Below are positions 12,165 to 22,161 of a DNA stretch of 64,000 bases, one piece after another. Source of the stretch: Ypsolopha sequella. Lineage: Eukaryota; Arthropoda; Insecta; Lepidoptera; Ypsolophidae. Location of the stretch: contig OW203986.1 in NCBI GenBank assembly GCA_934047225.1, positions 25,795,221 to 25,859,220 of the forward strand. The letters run 5' to 3'. Under the pieces are notes generated by a model. That model was not told the DNA's origin and did no database searches. It was given only the letters and a program-made list of their open reading frames with translations. A program made the translations under genes and the position numbers. Within the stretch, counting starts at the first letter, position 1, and the number at the start of each line of letters is the position of its first letter.

Positions 12165-12494
12165 TTTTTAGGGTTCCGTACCCACAGGGTAACCAACGGG
12201 ACCCTATTACCAAGACTCCGCTGTCCATCTATCTATCCGTCTGTCTGTCCGTCTGTCTGTTCATCTGTCTGTCTGTCTGTCTGTCCGTTTGTCCGTCTGT
12301 CATCAGGCTGTATCTCATGAACCGTGATAGTTAGACAATTGAAATTTTCACAGATGATGTATTTCTGTTGCCGCTATAACAAACAGAATAAAATAAATAT
12401 TTAAGGGGGCTTCCATACAACAGACACGTTTTTTTTTTGCCGTTTTTAGAGATAATGGTACGGATCCCTTCGTGCGCGAGTCCGACTCGCACTT
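12165..12494 (+). repeat. GTCT-block repeat with GGTTCCGTAC ends, copy 1
   Basis: It starts TTTTTAGGGTTCCGTACCCA and carries GGGACCCTATTAC, a long GTCT/GTCC run, then CAGGCTGTATCTCATGAACC and TTTTCACAGATGATGTATTT. It ends with AATGGTACGGATCCC and GTGCGCGAGTCCGACTCGCAC, a near-palindrome. The inner GGTTCCGTAC and GTACGGA(A)CC motifs are inverted. Other copies are at 23861-24180, 52488-52768 (internal sequence replaced), 42150-42833 (3' end) and 46942-47000 (5' end). It is non-coding. Confidence 0.85.
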
Positions 12495-12560
12495 TATCAC
12501 CCTTACTTTTATTTTCGTATTTCATGCGCAAATATTCGCTTTTACTTCACAGTGTTTCCC

Positions 12561-12690
12561 TTCAAGTGATAAGTATACAAATACTTTGCACAATTCCAAA
12601 AAACTCATTAGTATTAGCCCGAGCAGGCCGGATTCAAACCTGGGTCTCAAGATAGAGAGTACGGCGTCCTACCAACGAGCTACCGCTGCT
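12561..12690 (-). repeat. tRNA-Lys-like SINE, copy 2
   Basis: On the minus strand it begins AGCAGCGGTAGCTCGTTGGT, carries GGGTTTGAATCCGGCC as B box, and runs into the body with AATGAGTTTTTTGGAATTGTG. It is the same family as 598-697 and 41693-41795. It sits directly downstream of the GTCT-block repeat. Confidence 0.8.
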
Positions 12691-13400
12691 GACAAATGCC
12701 AACCAAACAAATAGAGATACAACTCCCTTGTTCAAATCGAAACGTGGCTCACTCACACAATCACTGCACGGTGATTAAACGCGGTTTGAGACGTGATTGC
12801 GAGTGTTTTCGCACTAATGTCCTCTCCTGAGGACGCGGTTCAGATCATTTTTTACCGTCCCACTCTGCTTGTTTTTGTTGGGACTGCCATTATGTTTCTT
12901 CAGTGATTTCACCTAGGGGAGATAGGTGGGTTTGGAAAACTAAATTCAGGAACTCGTGAGAATCGTGGAGTTGCTATGTATCAGTCAACAAATAAAATAG
13001 TAGCCAGGTTCAGCGCAAAAACTTTGATCCTTAAGGCACATAGGCCCATGATAGGTTAGATGAGGAGTCCATACACTTTGAATCGATCAAATATTCCTAA
13101 TCTTCTCAAATCACTCGTCTGTGACTTTTATGACTGGACTAGAGTGTTTTAGTTTAGTCCATTTGAACTTGGCCTAGTTACTAATCTATTTTGTTGGCTG
13201 TACGTTTCGATTTGAATTGAAAATTCTTTCAAAGCAAGAAATAATATGTAGCTATATTTTTTCCTCGGATTAGTCTCAGTAGTGTCAAAAATTTTCATTT
13301 TGGGCAAGTATTCAATGCAAGGAATGAAGTTGGATATTTTTGTTCAAGCAGAGATATGCACAATAGAAAATAGTTTAAAAAAAAAAATTATGCAACGGCA
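12691..13400. other. No supported feature
   Basis: No motif-bearing open frame, RNA gene or repeat was recognised in this stretch. Confidence 0.4.
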
Positions 13401-13625
13401 CGCGTTCCTAAACGCAAAACTCATGATTGTTTTTCTTATTTTCCAATTAGGCTTTTATAGCAAAGTTTTGTTATTTTATGCATTACTTTGTAATTGATCT
13501 TGCAAAACAACCTTAAAGCGTGTATATAGTTATTGTGCACGATCATTTAAAACGTTAAATCAAATTTTTAATCATTTTTATTCAAAATAAGAAAAACAAT
13601 CGTAAGTTTTACGTTTAGGAACGCG
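13401..13625. mobile_element. Inverted-repeat element
   Basis: A 42-bp arm at 13401-13442 and its inverted copy at 13584-13625 differ at about four positions, sharing CGCGTTCCTAAACG and TTTTTCTTATTTT. They enclose about 140 bp of AT-rich DNA. No target duplication is obvious. It may be a MITE or a foldback remnant. Confidence 0.6.
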
Positions 13626-14385
13626 ATCGTAAGCATCAATCTTAAATCGAAATAATTTATATTCAAACTCACATATGTTGTCATAAACTGGCGTATACTG
13701 ATTTTTTGCAAAAAAGCGCGATTTTTTATTACGTTACCCATTAGGCGTTACCACGGAACAGATGCGCGTTACGCATAACGCGATCATACGAAATTTATTT
13801 CTGTTAAAACTAGAGGGGGACGGCTCGCTCCACTCCGCTTCGCTCGGCTTCCCAAATTTATTAACATGTATACCTGACTCGCTAGTAATGGGACAATATT
13901 TCATTTTTCTTACATTAAAATTGTTCAAGGCAAGGTTTCAAGAAACATTAAATAAAGACGACAGAAAAAATCCCCTCATTTTAACTGAATCACTGAAACA
14001 CACAACAAGATTTCATAATCAAGATATAATATATTCAAATTACAGCGCAGAGATCATAAGGCTCTGGAAAAAGTGTCTTTCATATTTCGTAGAAATCCAG
14101 TTCGTTACACTCTTTCGGATAATTTCACGTAAGCTCAGAAAATCCTTGTGGTACCTATTTTGGAGATCCTTTGCTACCAATGAAATTAAATAAAATGAAA
14201 TACATTTATTTATGTATTTATTGTGTTGCTTAAATATCAAAGCAATTTGATTTTATTTTAATTTTAACAGTTCTCTTTTGAGGTTACTTGATTTTATAGG
14301 GCGCTAGCCTTTTGCCCACGGCTTCGCCCGCGCCGAACGAGTTACAAAGTTAAGCAAACTTAAACAGCCTGTGTCTATTACGATT
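13626..14385. other. Mostly unassigned, with a SINE-type fragment
   Basis: A GC-rich piece at 14295-14335 contains CTTTTGCCCACGGCTTCGCCC, a motif I associate with lepidopteran interspersed repeats; a similar piece is at 48770. A 143-codon frame (13762-14193) has no recognisable domain and is not called as a gene. Confidence 0.4.
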
Positions 14386-14390
14386 AAAAT

Positions 14391-14535
14391 TTCAGAATCA
14401 GAATCAGAAATTTCTATTTGTATAAACATAGGTAAATGGTTGTTTTGACATCAAATATGGTCCCATATGCTTTGCCATATTCGGCACACAAAAAATTCAA
14501 CTTAATACAACTTAAAACATAAACATAATTAATAT
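14391..14535 (-). repeat. LINE 3' tail with (GATTCT)n, minus orientation
   Basis: The plus strand shows TTCAGAATCAGAATCAGAAA followed by TTTCTATTTGTATAAACATAGG. In reverse this reads as an AT-rich 3' end finishing in GATTCT units, the pattern of a CR1-type non-LTR element tail. No coding part remains. Confidence 0.5.
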
Positions 14536-14903
14536 TATATAATTATTGTCTGAAATATCTTTTCACATATAGAAAATAATTAGGTAAGTACATGCTAAAA
14601 TCCAAGCTCAAAAGCTAAAAAAAAATTTCGGATAATCTATTTATTTTCGGGTAGGCTCTTTCTGGAGATTTGGTGATGAGTGCGTAAGTGAGTTGTATTC
14701 CGCTTGGTTATGATGAAAATGATGATCCACTCTGACCGTTTTCGGTCATGGCGACCACTTCCCGTGCGGTCCGAAATAGAATTACATCGATAAAAGCTAT
14801 GAATGAATTAAAGTTTGAGCGATGACTGGTCCGTAATTTGTGAGCTAGCAAACGATGTGAAAGATAGCTTATGATTCGGACCGCATTAAAAAAGATACAT
14901 CTT

Positions 14904-15676
14904 TGTTTGAAATAGCTCGAATATTATTGACCAGCGAGATTATGTTTGCGTGCGAAATTATACCTGACCTGGGGGTAGATGACAAGATGTGGACGGCTGG
15001 CGTCTCGGTCGGGTATTACGGTAAGATCAGAACGTTTTGGTGTCTTGACCGCGATCGGTGTTCAATATTTTGTTTTGAAAGAATTATTTTTAAATTGTGA
15101 TAATTCTTGTGTACTAATCACAATCTGTACAATTCTTGTGTACCTACCACGTATTGCGTTTTCCCGCGAGTGTTTTGTGTGGTTTTGGCTGTTCCGGTGT
15201 CGGAAGAACGGCTACGTACCTACTTATATTTGACTTTGTGGGGCCGGCCATATTAAAGGAAGAATAGTGGCGTCGTCGCTCGGACGGGACCATTTGTTTG
15301 GGGAGCGCACCGGGAAGAGAGTTGGATACCTACTCATTGGGAGCCGTACGACATATATAATTTATTTGAGTTTATGTATTTTTATTATCTATAAACAAAT
15401 TTAGCTAGGGATACACATATATACACACTTTTACCGGCTCACATCTCCTGGAACGTATCTACGGGTGAGTCTATTTGTATTTTACTCGAAAAGTGCGAAG
15501 CACCCACACACTGCGGTTTGGACCGAGTCGAATCGGTTCAACTCAACTCGATTCGGATTGGAGTTCCATTAAATCTTTTTGTGATCTTGATTCCAATTTG
15601 GGTTCACGGACTACTGTGAACGGTTTTGCGAATCGTGAAACCGCGCGCGACGATCAACGGGGTTGCTGCGCGCACA
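14904..15676 (+). repeat. 5' LTR of the BEL/Pao element
   Basis: It begins TGTTTGAAATAG and ends GCGCGCACA, matching 21389-22161 along its full length. A candidate TATA element (CATATATAAT, 15352-15361) lies in its second half. A donor-like GGGTGAGTC at about 15463-15471 could allow splicing of the transcript, although nothing else supports this. The LTR has short open frames without known function. Confidence 0.95.
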
Positions 15677-15681
15677 TTTTA

Positions 15682-15699
15682 TGGTAGCAGAGCGTGGTT
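15682..15699 (+). promoter_or_regulatory. Candidate tRNA primer-binding site
   Basis: Five bases after the LTR lies TGGTAGCAGAGCGTGGTT. A TGG start at this position is expected for pairing with the CCA end of a primer tRNA. I cannot assign the tRNA species from the sequence alone. Confidence 0.6.
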
Positions 15700-15917
15700 A
15701 ATTTGATTAAATAATCAAACCCACTTTATTAATTAGATTTAAGTTACGGAACGGAGGTACGATCGGCGTACGCTTATGTTGCGGTTTCGTAGATCGTAGC
15801 TTGGTTTTGGAATTTCCCTCCCAGAAACAAATAAGCGTTGCCGTTTTACCTCGTTTTGTTTGTATTTGTTTTATTTTTGTAATTATTTTTGTAGATTAGG
15901 TTCTGTGGTTTGCAGAC

Positions 15918-17474
15918 ATGCCTCCCAAGGGTGATAGTTTTGCGGCTTTTTCGGCAGCGCTGACCGCCGAACTTCGATGGTTCTCGTCCGCTGTCGCTTT
16001 GAGCACTCGACCGGACCGGACCAAGGCATTGTTTGCCCGGGCGAGCGAGATGGCTGGTCGTTTGAAAACTGTAGATGCGGTTTACGTTGCGGGGTTAGAA
16101 TTCCTCAACTCCTCTGATACTGACACCATGGAGGAGCAGAGAGAGCGATTGGACGCTGACTATGCTCAGATATATGACTTCGCGGATACTATTAAGGAGG
16201 CTGTCGCTGAGCCGCCCATTCTCGTTGCTGAGAATGCGGGTTCTCGTGCCCACACCGTTATGAGTCGTCTCCCCACTTTAGATCTCCCAAGTTTTGATGG
16301 CCAATTAAATTGTTGGCTGAGTTATTATGGCCTTTTTGAAAGCCTGGTAGATAACCACCCGGATTTGTTGCCAGCCCAGAAGATGGCCTATCTTCTGGGT
16401 TCACTGAGAGGAGAAGCATTAGGGATTGTGCAGCATTTGGCTGTAGATGGTGGCAGTTATGAAACTGCCAAAGAATTGTTAAAGCGTCGATACCACAACG
16501 TGCGACGCTTGGCAGACGCCCATGTTGGAAAAATTTTGAGTTTACCCCGGGTTTCTAGGGAGTCTGCACTCCGGACCGAGATCGTAAACCCGGTGTTGGT
16601 GTCTTTAAACGCCTTGCGGCGTTTGGATTTGCCGGTCGACCAATGGTCGTTCCTGCTTCTTCACATTGTGCTGGCAAAGCTGCCCGCGGACATGAGGTTG
16701 CGCTTCGAGCGACAGTATGGGGGAGACAGCTCAACTTATCTGCCGTTGTACTCGGATCTCCAAACATTTTTGGAGGATGAGTGTCGCCGTGTCGACACAG
16801 TTGGAGAATATGCCCCCCAGGACCCTCAAGTTACTAATCGGCATGAGCGGCCATTGACCAGGCCACAGGGTCCTCCTGTGACTCGACAGCCACGACCCAG
16901 CTATGGAGCCATGCAAGAGGAGCCCTTACCGTGCCACCACTGCAAGCGCTCCGGGCATCGAATGCTCAATTGCCCGAAGTTTGGTGCCCTGAATGTGAGC
17001 TTGCGCCGTCATATAGCGCGGGACGCGCGGCGATGCTACTACTGCCTGGAACGGCACTTCCAGTGGGATTGCCCTCAATCTCGCCCTTGTAGGCAGTGTG
17101 GTGGCGCACATAATTTTATTCTGTGTCAGAATCGCAACCAAGAGGGTACCGGTGCTCATAACAATGAGCGGCAGTCACTTGCCAGTGATGGCCGCAGAAC
17201 TCCGGACCCGCCAACTCAGCCTAGATCCCAAAATCGAGCCCTTACGGGCGGGGGTAGACTGTCGTTTACCCCTAGAGGTGACGATTTTAGAGTGGCGGAG
17301 AACTCAACTGCACGTCGCAATTTGAACCCCTCATCCCCAAGACGTGTCCCTCATAGACCTTCTCCTCCGTCACCAGCACATGTGCAGGATTATAGAGGTG
17401 ACGACAGGGCGGATGAGTATCCACCTCTCCCAAATTTAGGGAGAGATTCATCGCCCTACGGCCATGGCCGCTAG
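15918..17474 (+). CDS. gag: BEL/Pao Gag polyprotein
   Basis: The 518-codon ORF starts at an ATG in a good context (GCAGACATG) about 240 bp after the LTR and ends at TAG 17472-17474. Residues about 118-260 contain the LPTLDLPSFDG start and following helices typical of the DUF1759 Gag region of Pao-type elements. Three zinc knuckles follow: C339-C342-H347-C352, C373-C376-H380-C385 and C391-C394-H398-C403. The C-terminus (about 404-518) is basic and rich in Pro, Arg and Ser, as in nucleocapsid tails. It should form the particle that packages element RNA. It shares its frame with pol, which begins immediately after the stop. It appears intact. Confidence 0.95.
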   Translation: MPPKGDSFAAFSAALTAELRWFSSAVALSTRPDRTKALFARASEMAGRLKTVDAVYVAGLEFLNSSDTDTMEEQRERLDADYAQIYDFADTIKEAVAEPPILVAENAGSRAHTVMSRLPTLDLPSFDGQLNCWLSYYGLFESLVDNHPDLLPAQKMAYLLGSLRGEALGIVQHLAVDGGSYETAKELLKRRYHNVRRLADAHVGKILSLPRVSRESALRTEIVNPVLVSLNALRRLDLPVDQWSFLLLHIVLAKLPADMRLRFERQYGGDSSTYLPLYSDLQTFLEDECRRVDTVGEYAPQDPQVTNRHERPLTRPQGPPVTRQPRPSYGAMQEEPLPCHHCKRSGHRMLNCPKFGALNVSLRRHIARDARRCYYCLERHFQWDCPQSRPCRQCGGAHNFILCQNRNQEGTGAHNNERQSLASDGRRTPDPPTQPRSQNRALTGGGRLSFTPRGDDFRVAENSTARRNLNPSSPRRVPHRPSPPSPAHVQDYRGDDRADEYPPLPNLGRDSSPYGHGR

Positions 17475-17534
17475 GGATTCGAGGTTCACCCAGCAGAGAC
17501 CCCAGAGACCATCCTTTTACCCACGGTCTCTGTT
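17472..17534 (+). promoter_or_regulatory. Candidate UAG readthrough signal at the gag-pol junction
   Basis: The gag stop is TAG followed by GGA, and the frame stays open from there to the end of pol. CAGAGACC occurs twice just downstream (17494-17501 and 17503-17510), and its exact complement GGTCTCTG lies at 17525-17532. Either copy can therefore form an 8-bp stem; the first extends to 10 pairs with one G-U. The first arm begins 19 bases past the stop. Stop plus nearby structure is how murine-type retroviruses suppress a gag UAG. A plain nonsense mutation is the alternative. Confidence 0.55.
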
Positions 17535-20500
17535 AGAGTATGGGATCCGACGGGCAACTCCATCATTGTCCGGGCTTGTTTGGACTCGGGTGCCCAGGGT
17601 TGTATTGCCTCTGCTTGGTTGGTGAACCAATTAAATCTTCGCATTGGTCCACCCCCCTTCCCCGTTTATGGAGTGGGAAATGTTGAGGTGACCAATCGGA
17701 TTGGTCACACATGTGTGGCGCTTTCGCATGTGTCAACTGGAACCAGTAAAATTGAGGTTCCAGTCATTGTTCTGGAGAATATATTGGGTGATCATCCGCG
17801 AGTAAACCTTCCTCAATCTATTGTGGGTTTGACTACGGGTTTAGTTCTGGCTGACCCTGCTTTCCATACTCCAGGTCCTGTAGACCTTCTATTGGGGAGT
17901 AATGTTTTAGGACAGCTTTGTGTTGGTTCTTGGAAAGTTCTGCAGCCTGGTGGTCTAGTAATGGTTCCCACTATTTTTGGTGCATCGTTCTTGGGTCCTA
18001 TCCTTCCGGTTTCGACCGTATCTATTGAGGAGGATGGACTGCGTATTGGATCTACGCTTTCAGATGCCGTTCAGAAGTTTTGGGAAGTTGAAGAGGTTCC
18101 TTCGACGCCTCGATCGAATCCAGAGGACGACGAGTGCGAAAGATTCTATCGGAACAATACTTGCCGTTTGTCTTCCGGTCAATTTGTGACTCGACTTCCC
18201 TTTTTGGCGAATCGTCCTCCACTTGGCGATTCTCGGCAAATGGCAGAACGAAGATTGATATCCATGGAACGCCGTATGAAACGGGATCCCGAACTTCGGA
18301 AGAAGTATATCGAGTTCATGTGTGAGTATGAGGATTTGGGTCACATGTCCGTGTCCAACTTGGATTATCGTTCAGTGGAGCATTACTTTCTTCCTCATCA
18401 CGCTGTCTTGAAGAGTCCGGGTGGAAAGATAAGGGTCGTTTTTGACGGATCGGCGCCCACCACTTCAGGTGTGTCCTTGAACCAGTGTCTCCATACCGGA
18501 CCAAAATTGCATCGGTATATGGGAGATATCCTCACAGGGTTCCGTCGACACGCAATCGTGTTTGTTGCCGACATACGACAGATGTTTCGGCAGACGGTGA
18601 TTCATCGTGATGACAGGCGTTATCAGTTGATTTTGTGGAGAGAAAATCCTGACGATCCCATGATGGTGTACGAATTGAGGGTTAACACTTATGGTTTGAG
18701 GTCTAGTCCATTTATTGCGATTCGATCGCTCTTGGAGCTCGCTAAAAGGGAACGACTTAGGTTTCCTCGTGCGTCGGCCATCTTGGAGGAAGACGTCTAT
18801 GTCGACGATTGTTGTAGCGGAGCCGCGTCTGAAGAGGAGGCACTCGTTCTGAGGGATGAATTGATAGGTCTGATGAAGGCTGGTGGCTATGAGTTACGAA
18901 AATGGCTGTCTAACTCACCTCGTCTCCTTGCTGATTTGCCCGAAGAGCACCAACAAAGTCCTCATATCTTTCAGAATCCAGAGAATCCGGATATGCTAGC
19001 AGTCCTTGGAGTCCAGTATAGACCAGTCCCGGACATCTTTACTTATTGTTTGGATTTGCAGACTCCAAAGAGTTGGTCCAAGCGATCAGTGCTGTCCACG
19101 GTCGCCCGAACCTTTGATCCAAATGGCTGGATCAGTCCTGTAATATTTTGGGCTAAATGCTTTTTACAGAAATTGTGGGCTGCCCAGCTGTCTTGGGATG
19201 AGCCCCTCCATGGAGAGCTACTTTTGGATTGGCTGGAGTTTGTGGCATCACTCTCAGCAATTAATCGAGTTTCTTTGCCCAGAAGATTTCTTCCATCCGG
19301 AGGCTATAGGGCCAGCCTACATGGTTTTTGTGACGCCTCGGAGCGAGGGTATGCAGCCGTAGTCTATCTGCGCTGTGAAGACGCTGTGGGTAATGTATTG
19401 ATTTCTCCGGTTCTAGCGAAGAGTAAGGTAGCTCCTATTCGGTCTCGTATGACCATACCGAAGTTGGAGTTGTCAGGAGCTACTCTCTTAACACGTCTTC
19501 TAAATCATGTTCTTGCTACTCTGGGACGTTCAGTAGCATTAACCGACGTCTTTGCATGGACGGATAGTCAAATTGTATTATGTTGGCTGCGAACTCCTAT
19601 TCACACTTTGGAAGTTTTTGTGGCAAATCGGGTCTCTCAGATCCAGGCTTCGCAGATCAAATTGATTTGGAGACATGTTCCGGGAGAAATTAACCCAGCT
19701 GATTGTGCCTCACGTGGATGCCCAGCTCCCGAGATCATCGAACATCCGTTATGGTGGGGACCGGAATGGATTAAAGGACCAGCCTCCACTTGGCCAGGTT
19801 CTCCGATCTCGTTAGATCAACCTGTAATAGGTTTTGTTAGTTTGGCCGTAGTTGAGAGCGAACCAGCCTTCGATCCAGATGTCTTGCTGAACAAGTACAG
19901 TTCACTTGACAAACTTCTGAATGTTACTGCTTGGATTAAGCGTTGGAGTCATAATGTTAAGAACCCACAGGATAAATTGTCATTACCTTTCTTTTCGCCT
20001 GATGAACGCCAGGAGGCGCTTCTGGGATGGATTCGTGTAGTTCAGGCTTCGAGTTTTGAGTCAGAACTAAAGATTCTGAGAGAAGGTCGCGCTAAGTTGA
20101 AGGGCGCTATTGTGCGTTTGAACCCCTTTGTTGATAGCAAAGGTCTTTTGCGTGTGGGAGGTAGGCTTAGGAATGCTCATCTGCCATATGGCGTTCGCCA
20201 TCCTTTCCTTTTGCCTAAGGATGGACACTTTGTGCGCTTGCTGACCTTGGATCGTCACCTCAAGAACTCACACTCTGGATGTAATGCGTTATTGTCTATT
20301 TTGCAACGCGAATTTTGGATTCTCTCAGCTAGAAGACTTGTCCGAGGCGTCATTTTTCGTTGCATGTCTTGTTATAGACTTAAGGCCTCAACCATGCAGC
20401 CCTTAATGGGCGACCTTCCTGCGGACCGAGTCTCGGAGTCTAGACCTTTTGCAACAGTTGCGACGGATATAGGGGGTCCATTTTTGGTAAAAGCATCTCA

Positions 20501-21356
20501 ACTTCGCAACGCCAGATCTGTGAAGGCATATTTGTGTGTTTTTGTTTGTCTTGCCACTAAGGCTACGCATTTGGAGGTTGTGTCTGCGCTTACCACAGAA
20601 GCTTTTGTAGCGGCCCTCAGCCGATTTGTGTCCCGTAGGGGACTCCCTACTTTAATTAGATCCGACAACGGGACTAACTACCACGGGACTGATAATTATT
20701 TGAAAAGCGTTTATAAGTTTTTGGAAGATCAGAAGTCGAATTTAGGCCGTGCGCTTGCCCACCGTGGGATAACCTGGCGTTTTGATCCACCGGTTTGTCC
20801 TCATTGGGGGGGGATATTTGAGGCCGTTATTAAGTCTGCTAAAATTCATTTGCGTCGCGTTGTTGGGGAGACCATCCTCACGTTTGAAGAACTCGCGACC
20901 GTCTTTGCGAAAGTTGAGGCCGCCCTTAATTCCCGACCGTTGTGCCCGCTATCTTCGGATCCAAATGACTTGGAAGCCTTAACTCCGGGCCATTTTTTGA
21001 TTGGTCAGCCGCTTGCCGCCCTGCCAGAGTACCCTTGGAGGGAAGTCTCTGGTACTAGGTTGTCACGCTTTCAATTGCTCCAGCAACTCACTCAGAGTTT
21101 CTGGAATCGCTGGCATCTTGAATATTTGCACACTCTGCAGCAGCGCGTCAAGTGGACGGACAAAATGAATCCGCCAAAAGTAGGTGACCTCGTGTTGATT
21201 AAGGATGCTAACCTTCCGCCCTTGTGTTGGCGCCGGGGGCGCATTGTTAATCTGTTTCCAGGCACGGATGGTGTTCCCAGGGTAGCCGAGGTCTTAGTGG
21301 GAGATTCAGTCATAAAGCGGGCCGTCGCGACTTTGTCCCGCCTTCCTATTGATTAG
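17475..21356 (+). CDS. pol: BEL/Pao Pol polyprotein (protease-RT-RNase H-integrase)
   Basis: The frame is continuous with gag through the UAG and has no ATG near its start; the first conserved motif is the protease DSGA at 17583-17594. Numbering residues from the TTG at 17580: aspartic protease about 1-150; reverse transcriptase about 230-480 with YVDD at 407-410; RNase H about 575-715 with FCDAS (583) and WTDSQ (660); integrase zinc finger H893-H898-C928-C931; integrase core D963, D1029 and E1081; and a C-terminal DUF5641-like region about 1150-1258 with WNRWHLEYL. All expected catalytic residues are present and no frameshift is seen. Expression probably needs readthrough of UAG 17472-17474, giving less Pol than Gag. 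Confidence 0.95.
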   Translation, partial: GFEVHPAETPETILLPTVSVRVWDPTGNSIIVRACLDSGAQGCIASAWLVNQLNLRIGPPPFPVYGVGNVEVTNRIGHTCVALSHVSTGTSKIEVPVIVLENILGDHPRVNLPQSIVGLTTGLVLADPAFHTPGPVDLLLGSNVLGQLCVGSWKVLQPGGLVMVPTIFGASFLGPILPVSTVSIEEDGLRIGSTLSDAVQKFWEVEEVPSTPRSNPEDDECERFYRNNTCRLSSGQFVTRLPFLANRPPLGDSRQMAERRLISMERRMKRDPELRKKYIEFMCEYEDLGHMSVSNLDYRSVEHYFLPHHAVLKSPGGKIRVVFDGSAPTTSGVSLNQCLHTGPKLHRYMGDILTGFRRHAIVFVADIRQMFRQTVIHRDDRRYQLILWRENPDDPMMVYELRVNTYGLRSSPFIAIRSLLELAKRERLRFPRASAILEEDVYVDDCCSGAASEEEALVLRDELIGLMKAGGYELRKWLSNSPRLLADLPEEHQQSPHIFQNPENPDMLAVLGVQYRPVPDIFTYCLDLQTPKSWSKRSVLSTVARTFDPNGWISPVIFWAKCFLQKLWAAQLSWDEPLHGELLLDWLEFVASLSAINRVSLPRRFLPSGGYRASLHGFCDASERGYAAVVYLRCEDAVGNVLISPVLAKSKVAPIRSRMTIPKLELSGATLLTRLLNHVLATLGRSVALTDVFAWTDSQIVLCWLRTPIHTLEVFVANRVSQIQASQIKLIWRHVPGEINPADCASRGCPAPEIIEHPLWWGPEWIKGPASTWPGSPISLDQPVIGFVSLAVVESEPAFDPDVLLNKYSSLDKLLNVTAWIKRWSHNVKNPQDKLSLPFFSPDERQEALLGWIRVVQASSFESELKILREGRAKLKGAIVRLNPFVDSKGLLRVGGRLRNAHLPYGVRHPFLLPKDGHFVRLLTLDRHLKNSHSGCNALLSILQREFWILSARRLVRGVIFRCMSCYRLKASTMQPLMGDLPADRVSESRPFATVATDIGGPFLVKASQLRNARSVKAYLCVFVCLATKATHLEVVSALTTEAFVAALSRFVSRRGLPTLIRSDNGTNYHGTDNYLKSVYKFLEDQKSNLGRALAHRGITWRFDPPVCPHWGGIFEAVIKSAKIHLRRVVGETILTFEELATVFAKVEAALNSRPLCPLSSDPNDLEALTPGHFLIGQPLAALPEYPWREVSGTRLSRFQLLQQLTQSFWNRWHLEYLHTLQQRVKWTDKMNPPKVGDLVLIKDANLPPLCWRRGRIVNLFPGTDGVPRVAEVLVGDSVIKRAVATLSRLPID

Positions 21357-21376
21357 CGACCCGAATCTTTCGGCTC

Positions 21377-21388
21377 GGGACGGGGGAT
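21377..21388 (+). promoter_or_regulatory. Polypurine tract for plus-strand priming
   Basis: A GGGACGGGGGA purine run ends two bases before the 3' LTR TG. This is the expected position and composition of the primer for plus-strand DNA synthesis. It follows the pol stop by about 20 bp. Confidence 0.8.
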
Positions 21389-22161
21389 TGTTTGAAATAG
21401 CTCGAATATTATTGACCAGCGAGATTATGTTTGCGTGCGAAATTATACCTGACCTGGGGGTAGATGACAAGATGTGGACGGCTGGCGTCTCGGTCGGGTA
21501 TTACGGTAAGATCAGAACGTTTTGGTGTCTTGACCGCGATCGGTGTTCAATATTTTGTTTTGAAAGAATTATTTTTAAATTGTGATAATTCTTGTGTACT
21601 AATCACAATCTGTACAATTCTTGTGTACCTACCACGTATTGCGTTTTCCCGCGAGTGTTTTGTGTGGTTTTGGCTGTTCCGGTGTCGGAAGAACGGCTAC
21701 GTACCTACTTATATTTGACTTTGTGGGGCCGGCCATATTAAAGGAAGAATAGTGGCGTCGTCGCTCGGACGGGACCATTTGTTTGGGGAGCGCACCGGGA
21801 AGAGAGTTGGATACCTACTCATTGGGAGCCGTACGACATATATAATTTATTTGAGTTTATGTATTTTTATTATCTATAAACAAATTTAGCTAGGGATACA
21901 CATATATACACACTTTTACCGGCTCACATCTCCTGGAACGTATCTACGGGTGAGTCTATTTGTATTTTACTCGAAAAGTGCGAAGCACCCACACACTGCG
22001 GTTTGGACCGAGTCGAATCGGTTCAACTCAACTCGATTCGGATTGGAGTTCCATTAAATCTTTTTGTGATCTTGATTCCAATTTGGGTTCACGGACTACT
22101 GTGAACGGTTTTGCGAATCGTGAAACCGCGCGCGACGATCAACGGGGTTGCTGCGCGCACA
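21389..22161 (+). repeat. 3' LTR of the BEL/Pao element
   Basis: It has the same 773-bp sequence as 14904-15676 with no difference seen by eye. It is followed at once by TCTT, matching the bases before the 5' LTR. Confidence 0.95.

Larger units (their letters stand above)
14904..22161 (+). mobile_element. Intact BEL/Pao LTR retrotransposon
   Basis: This 7.26-kb element has two 773-bp LTRs beginning TG and ending CA that read the same base for base by eye. A TCTT target duplication (14900-14903 and 22162-22165) extends to ATCTT if the LTR is taken one base shorter. Between the LTRs are a candidate primer site, gag, pol and a purine tract, in that order. The pol order protease, RT, RNase H, integrase and the RT motif YVDD fit the BEL/Pao superfamily. 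No env is present. Identical LTRs imply a very recent insertion, and the only break in coding is one UAG between gag and pol. Confidence 0.96.

Noticed and set aside
13762..14193. 143-codon plus-strand frame
   Set aside because: No recognisable domain, a compositionally random look, and no splice or promoter context. A frame of this length is plausible by chance in 64 kb on six frames.
14979..15233. 84-codon frame repeated in both LTRs
   Set aside because: It is present twice only because the LTRs are duplicates. No domain is recognisable.
17580..17582. TTG as a pol start codon
   Set aside because: The frame is open back to the gag UAG with no ATG nearby. A fusion made by readthrough is a better explanation than a TTG start in an animal.
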